64,000 nucleotides of DNA from Corallococcus soli (GTDB lineage Bacteria > Myxococcota > Myxococcia > Myxococcales > Myxococcaceae), in assembly GCF_014930455.1 (NCBI RefSeq), contig NZ_JAAIYO010000005.1, positions 519,088-583,087 of the forward strand, read 5' to 3'. Shown here in pieces: positions 55,220 through 62,399 of the stretch; positions within the stretch are counted from its first letter, which is position 1, and each line of letters opens with the position of its first letter. The position numbers and the translations under genes were made by a program. The notes under the pieces are model-generated. The model did no database searches, was not told the DNA's origin, and saw nothing but the letters and a program-made list of their open reading frames with translations.

Positions 55220-55621
55220 AAGGCTCCCGAAGACGTTCTCCCCCGCAGCCCCCGACGCCGTGCCATGCCACCACTGCGTGGAGGGCTGGAGCGCGGTGGC
55301 GGCATGGCACGGCGTGCGCGTGAGCGACCTGGCGCGGGCCGTGGGCGCCGACCCTCGCGCGGACTTCGTGGAGTTCCGCTCGTTCGACAGCGGCTACGAC
55401 TCGTCGTGGGACGCCCCCAGCGCCCGGCATGCCCAGACGATCCTCGCGTACGGGATGAACGGCCAGCCGCTCACGCCCGGCCACGGCGCGCCCCTGCGGC
55501 TCTATTCAGGCGTGAAGCTGGCTACAAGAGGGTGAAGCACCTCTCCACCGTGCGGTTCCTCCCAGCGGCCAGCGGCGGCACCTGGGAGGACCGCAGCCAC
55601 GAGTGGTTCGCCGGGGTGTAG
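55220..55621 (+). pseudogene. remnant of a molybdopterin-dependent oxidoreductase
   Basis: The fragment reads HHCVEGWSAVAAWHGVRVSDL, EFRSFDSGYDSSWD, HAQTILAYGMNGQPLTPGHG, LRLYSGVKL, then after a frame break near 55519 YKRVKHLSTVRFLP and WEDRSHEWFAGV, with a stop at 55621. This is the end of a YedY/sulfite-oxidase-type molybdopterin domain. The first half of the gene, with the cofactor-binding cysteine, is missing. One G appears to be lost at CTGGCTAC, where CTGGGCTAC is expected. It is dead. Confidence 0.8.
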
Positions 55622-55835
55622 CTCACGGCCCTGCGTCTGCATTCACACCCGGTGGCCGCCCCTCCCTGTCGCGGACCGGCGACGGCGTCCAGCCGAGGCC
55701 CGAAGCGTCTCGCCAGGAGTGCTTCACTTTCTCGTTCTCGACATCTCTCCGCCCGATTGCCTGCGCGGTCTGGCCAGCCAGACAGCCCGTCCCTAACTGC
55801 ACTCCTGGGCGAGCGTGTATGGTTGAAAGGCGAAA

Positions 55836-56882
55836 GTGATGGCAGGGAACAGGGATTGGGGATTCATCCGCGTGGGGCTTCTCCTCGGCTGGCTTGGCGC
55901 AGGCTGCGGAACTTCGGACACGCCACGCACCACCGAAGGGCAGACCGCCCCCCCAGTCCTCACGGCGGACGACGATACCCCCGGCGCGGGGACCGTCGTC
56001 GATGAGACGGACGCACCACCTGCCCAGGCGGATACGGGAACGCCAACCGAGGAGCCCCTGGAGGAGGAGCCTCCTCCGAACGACCCCGGCCCTTCCGAGT
56101 GCGAGGGGATTCCAGACATCCAGCCAGAAGCCCTTGGCGCATGGACGTTCAAGTCCCAAGGGTCGCCGACATATGGATGGTGCAGCGGCACGAATGTGGA
56201 TGGTGCGGGCAACGTCTACCTTTTCACAAACAAGTTCAATGCCTGGCCGTTGTCCTTCACGGTGTGGCTCCAGGGCGGAGGCACCTGGGGAGCCGAGCTC
56301 GCCGACACGGGTGACTTCTACGCGACCAGCCAGGCCCAGGGGCTCCTGGGTCACAGCTCAAACATCTACCGTTCGGAGTCTGAGGCCTGGCTCACGTTCG
56401 TCGACGCGGCCAACCGGAGACTCGTCGTTCATCCGTTGGAGCCGAGCAGGGTGATGGCGAGGGAAGCGGACCCTACGGGTGGAGTTCGAGCGCTCCTCGA
56501 GGATGGCACCCTCAAGGCCTACAGCGCGACCGGACAGCTCCTCTGGCACACCTCCGTCTCCGAGCGCCTGAACGGCAGGGGGTGGAGGCTGGGCGTGAAC
56601 ACCCAGGGCCACACCCTCGTGCTGGCTGTGGGCCCGATGGATTCGGGAGCGGCGCCGATAGAGGCACTCTGGGTGGAGGTCAGGAGTGGATGCGGGGGCG
56701 CATGGCAAGGAATCGCACTTGCGCCCCGCCATCACTCGCCGCCGCTCGGCACGCAGTCCCCCGCGTCCGCGTCGCCCGCGTCCACGCTGCCTCCATCCAC
56801 GTCCGCTCGCACGTCGCAGTTGCCCGCGTCCGGCGGCTCCACACACTCGAAGGTCCCGTCCTCGCAAGGAGGCATCCCGTAG
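55836..56882 (+). CDS. lipoprotein, C-terminus probably truncated
   Basis: About 348 aa; ATG at 55836 or 55839. The signal ends WLGAGCGTSD. An acidic Pro/Glu/Thr linker (residues 30-85) leads to a beta-propeller-like part (GNVYLFTNKFNAWPLSFTVW, AYSATGQLLWHTSVSERL, GVNTQGHTLVLAVG). After about residue 285 the sequence turns into low-complexity Ser/Pro that is only the shadow of the convergent gene at 56732-57067. The family-like portion seems to stop at 56680, so the 3' end was probably replaced. Confidence 0.5.
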   Translation: MMAGNRDWGFIRVGLLLGWLGAGCGTSDTPRTTEGQTAPPVLTADDDTPGAGTVVDETDAPPAQADTGTPTEEPLEEEPPPNDPGPSECEGIPDIQPEALGAWTFKSQGSPTYGWCSGTNVDGAGNVYLFTNKFNAWPLSFTVWLQGGGTWGAELADTGDFYATSQAQGLLGHSSNIYRSESEAWLTFVDAANRRLVVHPLEPSRVMAREADPTGGVRALLEDGTLKAYSATGQLLWHTSVSERLNGRGWRLGVNTQGHTLVLAVGPMDSGAAPIEALWVEVRSGCGGAWQGIALAPRHHSPPLGTQSPASASPASTLPPSTSARTSQLPASGGSTHSKVPSSQGGIP

Positions 56883-57067
56883 CAGGCCATGAGCGTGAGC
56901 GCCGTCGCGCTGGCCCCCGTGAGCGTCCACAGCGTGGCCACCCACGAAGCCCTCCGAGGAGGACGCCCCGGGCCCAGGGGTCGCTGGCAGTGGAGGCACG
57001 CCCGGGCGGCGGCGGGATTGAAGCCCTGGCAGGACGGGCAGCTGGACAGCGAAGACATGCAGGACAT
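56732..57067 (-). CDS. zinc-ribbon membrane protein with Cys-rich exported tail
   Basis: About 111 aa from ATG 57067 (or 57058). The N-terminus has a zinc-ribbon pair of CxxC motifs (SSCPSCQGF, RACLHCQRP), then one membrane helix or signal (LWTLTGASATALTLMACYG, ending in a lipobox-like LMAC) and a tail of Cys, Gly and Asp (PPCEDGTFECVEPPDAGNCD). The ACYGxPP start resembles short lipoproteins found beside radical SAM enzymes. It is divergent from such an enzyme, with about 170 bp between the starts. Function unknown. Confidence 0.62.
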   Translation of the reverse strand: MSCMSSLSSCPSCQGFNPAAARACLHCQRPLGPGRPPRRASWVATLWTLTGASATALTLMACYGMPPCEDGTFECVEPPDAGNCDVRADVDGGSVDAGDADAGDCVPSGGE

Positions 57068-57236
57068 CCTTGTCGGAGTGGGGGCTGAAGCCGGCCGGCT
57101 CAGAGCAAGCTCAATGCCAGCAAGCACCCCAGGCGGTCCTCAGTAGACCTGTCGCGCGCCCCGAGTGGAAGCCGGCCGATCCCGACATGGGTGTCAGGGT
57201 TGTCCACGAAAGACATGCCCTCCTAGGCTGCGCCGC

Positions 57237-58478
57237 ATGGTGAAGCGTCGCCTGGATGTGGGCCGTGCCGACTACCACCCCGCCTATGTGGTGTGGGAGC
57301 TGACGCTCGCGTGTGATCAACCCTGCACGCACTGCGGTTCGCGGGCGGGCACCGCGCGGCCCGGGGAGCTGGGCACGCAGGAGGCCCTGGACGTCGTGAC
57401 GCAGCTGGCGGCGATGCGCTCCCGGGAGGTGGTGCTCATTGGCGGCGAGGCGTACCTGCACCCCGGCTTCCTCGACATCATCCGCGCGCTGAAGGCCGCG
57501 GGCATCCGGCCGGGCCTGACGACGGGGGGACGCGGCATCACCGCGGAGCTGGCCGCGCGGATGGCGGAGGCGGGGCTGTACGCGGCGTCGGTCAGCATCG
57601 ACGGGCTGGAGGCCACGCACGACATCATGCGCGCGGCCCGGGGCAGCTTCGCTTCCGCGACCGCGGCGCTCGGCTTCCTGAAGGCGGCGGGCGTGCGCAC
57701 CGCCGCCAACACCAACCTCAACCGGCTCAACCAGGGCGACCTGGAGGGCCTCTACGCGCACCTGCGCACGCAGGGCATCGGGGCGTGGCAGGTGCAGATC
57801 ACCGCGCCGCTGGGACGCGCGGCGGACCGCCCGGACCTGCTGCTGCAGCCGTGGGACCTGGTGGACCTGATGCCGCGCATCGACCGGCTGAAGCTGCACG
57901 CCCGCCAGGACCGCATCACCGTCATGCCAGGCAACAACCTGGGCTACTTCGGGCCGGAGGAGGCGCGGCTGCGCTCCGTGCACGCGGACGGGCGGGACCA
58001 CTGGCAGGGCTGTCAGGCGGGCAGGTACGTGCTGGGCATCGAGTCCAACGGCGCCGTGAAGGGCTGCCCCTCCCTCCAGAGCGCCCACTACGTGGGAGGC
58101 AACCTGCGCGAAGCGCCGCTGGAGCGCATCTGGAGCGACGCGCCCCAGCTCGCCTTCACGCGCACGCGCACGGTGGAGGACCTGTGGGGCTTCTGCCGGA
58201 CGTGCCCGTTCGCCGAGACGTGCATGGCCGGGTGCAGCTTCACCGCGCACGCCCTGTTCGGCCGGCCGGGAAACAACCCCTACTGCCACTACCGCGCGAA
58301 GGCCCGCGCCGCGGAAGGCGTGCGGGAGCGGCTGCTGCCCAGGGCCCCCGCGCCCGGCACGCCCTTCGACCACGGCCTCTTTGAAATCGTGGAGGAGCCG
58401 CTGGACGCGCCCGACCCGAAGCCGGAGCTGAAGCGCGAATACGTCAAGACGAAGCGCTGGCCCCGGCCCGCCGCGTGA
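57237..58478 (+). CDS. radical SAM/SPASM enzyme
   Basis: The 413-aa protein starts at ATG 57237. The Fe-S motif CxxxCxxC is present (CDQPCTHCGSRAG), followed by the SAM-binding pattern (VVLIGGEAYLHPGF, GLTTGGRGIT, ASVSIDGLEATHD). The C-terminus has SPASM-type cysteines (WQGCQAGRYVLGIES, KGCPSL, CRTCPFAETCMAGC, NPYCHY), giving extra Fe-S clusters. SPASM enzymes mature peptides or proteins. No classical precursor peptide is seen downstream; the Cys-rich gene on the divergent side is a candidate. Confidence 0.9.
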   Translation: MVKRRLDVGRADYHPAYVVWELTLACDQPCTHCGSRAGTARPGELGTQEALDVVTQLAAMRSREVVLIGGEAYLHPGFLDIIRALKAAGIRPGLTTGGRGITAELAARMAEAGLYAASVSIDGLEATHDIMRAARGSFASATAALGFLKAAGVRTAANTNLNRLNQGDLEGLYAHLRTQGIGAWQVQITAPLGRAADRPDLLLQPWDLVDLMPRIDRLKLHARQDRITVMPGNNLGYFGPEEARLRSVHADGRDHWQGCQAGRYVLGIESNGAVKGCPSLQSAHYVGGNLREAPLERIWSDAPQLAFTRTRTVEDLWGFCRTCPFAETCMAGCSFTAHALFGRPGNNPYCHYRAKARAAEGVRERLLPRAPAPGTPFDHGLFEIVEEPLDAPDPKPELKREYVKTKRWPRPAA

Positions 58479-58493
58479 GGCGCGCCGGGAGGC

Positions 58494-58925
58494 TCAGAGC
58501 TTGCTGCTGTAGTTGGACATGAAGGGCGTGAAGCCGCGCCGGCGCAGGGCGTCCCGCTCCGCCAGCAGCGCGGCCAGGGCCTCCTCGCGCGTGGCGTAGT
58601 GGTTCACCGCCGCGCCGTTGATGACGCCGCTGGTGGAGATGAACATGCGCGTCATCTCATCGCCGCCGTAGCGGAACGAGCGGTGCGTGTTGCGCTCCAG
58701 CACCTCGCGGCGCTCCTTGCCGAAGGTGCGCCCCGCGGTGTGGCGCACCACCAGTCCGTCCAGGTTGATGAGCAGGTCCACCCGGCCGTTGAACTTCGCG
58801 AACTGGGCCTCCACCTCGCGACACCAGCGGTACACGTCCTCGTCCGACGCGAGGATGCAGTCGGTGAAGTTCGCCGTGACCACGTCGTGCTCGGCGTCGT
58901 GTACGAAGGACATGCTCCAGGCCAT
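58494..58925 (-). CDS. conserved hypothetical protein, possible STAS-like fold
   Basis: The 143-aa protein starts at ATG 58925 (MAWSMSFVHDAEHDVVTANF). A regular beta-alpha pattern (DVYRWCREVEAQFAKFNG, VDLLINLDGLVVR, EVLERNTHRSFRYGG, REEALAALLAERDAL) resembles SpoIIAA/STAS-like domains, but I cannot name the family. No signal or membrane helix. It follows the alpha/beta hydrolase on the same strand (46 bp), so they may be co-transcribed. Confidence 0.6.
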   Translation of the reverse strand: MAWSMSFVHDAEHDVVTANFTDCILASDEDVYRWCREVEAQFAKFNGRVDLLINLDGLVVRHTAGRTFGKERREVLERNTHRSFRYGGDEMTRMFISTSGVINGAAVNHYATREEALAALLAERDALRRRGFTPFMSNYSSKL

Positions 58926-58971
58926 CACGCTTGCTCCTGCTTCCCGTTCCAACCGACTGGCGGATGCTGCT

Positions 58972-59760
58972 TCAAGCCTGGGCGGAGCTGCCCGCGAGGA
59001 ACGCCGCCACCAACGCCGCCGTCTCCGCCGGGCGCTCCACCTGGGGGTAGTGGCCCGGCCCCGGCAGGTGCGTCAGGCGCGCGTTCTGGATGAGCGCCAC
59101 CACCGCCTGCTTCAGGAACAGGGGCGGCAGGAACGGATCATCCGTGGCCACCACCAGCGTGGGCGCCGTGATGGCCGCCAGCCGGTCCGCGAAGCCTCCC
59201 GCCGTCCAGGCGTCGAAGCACTGCTCGATGGCCTCCTTCGACACGCCCCCGGCGTCCTTCAACATCCCCTCCAGCGACTCGGGCGACAGCTGCTTGCAGG
59301 CCAGGCCCAGGATGGTCGCCTGCTTCTGCCGGTCTCCCGCGGACGTGCGGAACAGGCCCGCCGCGTCCGGAGGCAGCGGCAGCCCCGACGCGGGCACCGA
59401 GTTGAGCAGCACCAGCCCCGACACGCGCCCGGGCGCTTCGGACGCCACCCACTTGGCGATCTGCCCGCCCATGCTGTGGCCCACCAGCGCGAAGCGCTTC
59501 GCCCCCGCGTGGTCCGCCACCGCGAGCACGTCCTTCGCGTACTGCTCCAGCGAGAAGCCGGACGCGGGCCGCCCGGACGCGCCGGTGCCGCGGTGGTCCG
59601 GCACCACCATCCGGAGCCCCGTCATGTCCAGCTTCTCCAGCATCGCGTCCCACACCGCGCCGGACATCATCCACCCATGCACCAGCACCACGGTGCGGGG
59701 TCCATCTCCCAGCACCCGGTAATGCAGTGGCGTGCCATCCGTCGCGATCGTCGTGGGCAT
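58972..59760 (-). CDS. alpha/beta hydrolase
   Basis: The 262-aa protein has the oxyanion HGWM (VVLVHGWMMSG), the nucleophile elbow GHSMGG (Ser), an acid in PTLVVATDDPFLPP and a terminal His in LPGPGHYPQVERP. This is a complete catalytic triad of the esterase/haloperoxidase type. Cytoplasmic; substrate unknown. It is upstream of the STAS-like gene. Confidence 0.9.
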   Translation of the reverse strand: MPTTIATDGTPLHYRVLGDGPRTVVLVHGWMMSGAVWDAMLEKLDMTGLRMVVPDHRGTGASGRPASGFSLEQYAKDVLAVADHAGAKRFALVGHSMGGQIAKWVASEAPGRVSGLVLLNSVPASGLPLPPDAAGLFRTSAGDRQKQATILGLACKQLSPESLEGMLKDAGGVSKEAIEQCFDAWTAGGFADRLAAITAPTLVVATDDPFLPPLFLKQAVVALIQNARLTHLPGPGHYPQVERPAETAALVAAFLAGSSAQA

Positions 59761-59953
59761 GAGGGGAATCCTTACTCCGGGGGGAGTGGGTCAAGCAGGG
59801 TTAGACGGAAACTGTAGCAAGCCACGACCAGACAGGGGCGTCCATATGCTCGGGGGTTGCCTGTTCCGGGAAGGAGCGGGCTTCCCCAGGGGGTAGGGCT
59901 CGGCGGAATGAAGGGTGGGAGCGGGTGCGCGCTCTGGCAGACTGCGGCGCGTC

Positions 59954-60709
59954 ATGACGGACGACGCGCGGATGGGGACGGCGGGAGCGAAGCGCACGGT
60001 GTACTGCGAGGACGCGCTGGCGTGGCTGGACGCGCGCCCGGTGCTGGAGGGGTGCTCGGTGGTGGCGTCCATGCCGGACGTCTCCGAGTTCCCCTCCCTC
60101 ACGCTGCCCCAGTGGAAGGACTGGTTCGTGGGGGCGGCGGCGCGGGTGCTGTCGCGGGTGCCGGAGGACGGGGTGGCGGTGTTCTACCAGTCCGACGTGA
60201 AGAAGGACGGGGCCTGGGTGGACAAGGGCTACCTGGTGTCCAAGGCGGCGGAGGCTGCGGGCTGCGAGACGCTCTGGCACAAGGTGGTGTGCCGCAGGAC
60301 GCCGGGCACGGTGACGTTCGGGCGGCCCGCGTACTCGCACCTGCTGTGCTTCTCCCGGGGGCTGAAGGCGGACCCGGCGAAGTCCACCGCGGACGTGCTG
60401 CCGGAGGCCGGCGAGGTGACGTGGACGCGCGGCATGGGGCTGGCCGCGTGCCTGGTGGCGTGCCGCTTCATCCTGGAGCAGACGCGCACGCGCACGGTGG
60501 TGGATCCATTCTGCGGCCACGGCACCGCGCTCGCGGTGGCCAACGCGCTGGGCCTGGACGCGGTGGGCGTGGAGTTGAGCCGCAAGCGCGCCCGCCGGGC
60601 CCGCAACCTCCAGGCCTCGTGGAATGGCTCCAGGCTGGTGCTGCTGCCCGGCGCGGGCGGGGGCCCGGCGCCGGACGACGCGCCGGACGACTCGCCGGAC
60701 GACGCGTGA
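59954..60709 (+). CDS. DNA-methyltransferase-like SAM-dependent enzyme
   Basis: The 251-aa protein starts at ATG 59954. It ends with the DNA-methylase motif I (VVDPFCGHGTALAVANALG, then DAVGVELSRKRARRARNLQ), placed after the catalytic region as in beta-class N4/N6 enzymes. The position of the (D/N/S)PP(Y/F) motif reads ASMPDVSEF, so the catalytic motif is not canonical. The family may modify another substrate. A DD-rich repeat (PDDAPDDSPDDA) ends the protein. No restriction gene is near. Confidence 0.68.
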   Translation: MTDDARMGTAGAKRTVYCEDALAWLDARPVLEGCSVVASMPDVSEFPSLTLPQWKDWFVGAAARVLSRVPEDGVAVFYQSDVKKDGAWVDKGYLVSKAAEAAGCETLWHKVVCRRTPGTVTFGRPAYSHLLCFSRGLKADPAKSTADVLPEAGEVTWTRGMGLAACLVACRFILEQTRTRTVVDPFCGHGTALAVANALGLDAVGVELSRKRARRARNLQASWNGSRLVLLPGAGGGPAPDDAPDDSPDDA

Positions 60710-60713
60710 GGCC

Positions 60714-61334
60714 TCAGGCCGCCCGGGCCGCTTCGAGCGCCGCCGCCACGTCCTTCTCCAGCACGCCCAGGAACGCCTCGAACAGGCGCGCCTCCAGCGC
60801 GAGCGCGGGCTCCAGCGTCGCGCCCACCGTCGCCAGGCGCGCTTCGCAGGCCTCTTCGATGGTGCGCCGGTGGTTCTGCTCCTCCACCACCACGCGGCCC
60901 AGCTCCTCGCGCACGACCGCGTGCCGCGTCGCCGCCTTGTAGAGCGGGTAGAGCACCATGGCCCGGCGCTCCACCACCGCCGTGGTGAGCAGGTAGTGCA
61001 GGTGCACGTCCGTCCGTCCCGTCACCTGCATGGCCCACGTCGCCAGCTCGCGGTCCAGCGACTGGAACCACGTGGAGGCCGCGCCCACGCTCAGGAACTC
61101 CGTCACGTCCTCGCGGCCCGCCACCTCACACGCCAGCCGTTTGAAGGTGAAGGCGTGGCGCGTCTCGTCCGCCAGGTGCCCCAGCACCTCCAGCGTCGGA
61201 TGCCGGTCCGCCACCGTGCGCGAAATCTTCCGCGCCCCGATGAACTCCAGCAGCGACAACGTGTGCAGCCACCGCACCTCCAGCTCGGAGGACTGGGCCA
61301 GCTGCCGCAACACCGCCTGGATTCTGTCACGCAT
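60714..61334 (-). CDS. ferritin-like helical protein
   Basis: The 206-aa protein starts at ATG 61334 (MRDRIQAVLRQLAQSSE). It is all helical, with paired metal-ligand motifs HLADETRHAFTFKRL and VVVEEQNHRRTIEEA and Glu in earlier and middle helices (LSLLEFIGARKI, TTAVVERRAMVLYP). This suggests a di-iron carboxylate bundle. No signal peptide, unlike the two ferritin-like lipoproteins. It converges on the methyltransferase gene with 4 bp between stops. Function unknown. Confidence 0.7.
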   Translation of the reverse strand: MRDRIQAVLRQLAQSSELEVRWLHTLSLLEFIGARKISRTVADRHPTLEVLGHLADETRHAFTFKRLACEVAGREDVTEFLSVGAASTWFQSLDRELATWAMQVTGRTDVHLHYLLTTAVVERRAMVLYPLYKAATRHAVVREELGRVVVEEQNHRRTIEEACEARLATVGATLEPALALEARLFEAFLGVLEKDVAAALEAARAA

Positions 61335-61626
61335 GGGCGCCCCCTCTACCCCGCCCCGCACGCGCGCCCAGGAAAATCTCAAGGCACTCCAGGGCTACAT
61401 CCCCGGTACACCCTGAAGCGGGGGCGCCCCTTGCCTTCGTCGGCTGGCGCAATCGCAAGGGCTGGTTGGGCGACCAAGCGGACCAAGCAGTCACCTCGTA
61501 ACTTCAGGACCTTGCAACGGCGTTTGGTACGCATCCAGGCATTGCCTACGATCTGGTGCTACCAATCGCGTTGCCGCCAACTCATCCACTTCACAGTCTG
61601 CTTCACATTCAATCATTTGACGCCTA

Positions 61627-62399
61627 GCAGGCTGCTGAAGAAGTCGGTTTCGGGCCAGATGCGCTGCTCCACACGGGTCCGGCTCGTCAATGAGAGGTTT
61701 TCGAGCGGTTTTCTGACGACCAGGGAGGCGCCCTGCGGCGGTTGCAGTCCCGTCCCCAGGCCCACCGGGGCGAACTGCTGCCCGGCAGGCGCGCGGCGTG
61801 TCAGGGGGGCATGAGTCGAGCCATGCGTGTCAGGTTGTAGGCGGCGGCGACGAAGTAGGCCCAGAGGCCCGTCCTCGCCTGGCCTCGGTAGCGTGTCTTC
61901 CTGAAGCCGCCCACCGTCTTCATCCAGCCGAATATCTCCTCGACTCGCTTTCTGGCGCGCTGGCTCAGCGCATAGCCCCCGTGGCGTGTGGTGCGTCCGT
62001 CGACGCGGCTGGCGCGGCGCACGTCGCGCGTCTGGGCAACATGGGGTGTCACCCCGCGCTCGCGCGTGGCATCCACGAAGCGCTGCACGTCGTATCCGGC
62101 ATCCGCCCCCAGCGCCGTGGGCACCAGCCCCTTCTCTTTCTGCCGGTCGAGCATCCGCAACGAGCCCACCCACTCCGCTTCGCCCGTCGCCAACTCCACT
62201 GTGATGTCCGCCACCAGCCCGGTGCGGTTCTCCATCAGCACGCTGGCCGAGTAGGAGAGCTTCGCGCCGTTGCCTCCTTTGCGCGCCAGCCTCGACTCCG
62301 GGTCCGTCGTCGACTCGTGCGTGGCATTGCCGCGCTTCTCCCCGTGGAAGTTGACGGTAGGGTTGCCCTTGTCGTCCGGAGGCCCTTCATCCTTGTCTC
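61627..62399 (-). mobile_element. 3' part of an IS5/IS1182-type insertion sequence
   Basis: The element's right end is marked by GCAGGCTGCTGAAGAAGTC near 61627-61645, like the terminal repeats of this IS group. It contains the C-terminal part of a DDE transposase and is cut at about 62399 by the IS66 element. The left part is outside the window or lost. Confidence 0.75.
61801..62399 (-). pseudogene. IS5/IS1182-type transposase, C-terminal fragment
   Basis: The frame reads NPTVNFHGEKRGNATHESTT, DPESRLARKGGNGAKLSY, VLMENRTGLVADITVEL, TALGADAGYDVQRFVD, RVEEIFGWMKTVGGFRKTR, ending AAYNLTRMARLMPP. The order D...E (EEIFGWMKT) fits the DDE domain of IS5-type transposases. The N-terminal third is missing because IS66 sequence begins at about 62400. 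Not functional on its own. Confidence 0.85.

Noticed and set aside
61613..62173. Open frame on the minus strand overlapping the IS5-type transposase end
   Set aside because: It is in a different frame from the transposase, which has clear DDE-family sequence, and has no motif of its own.
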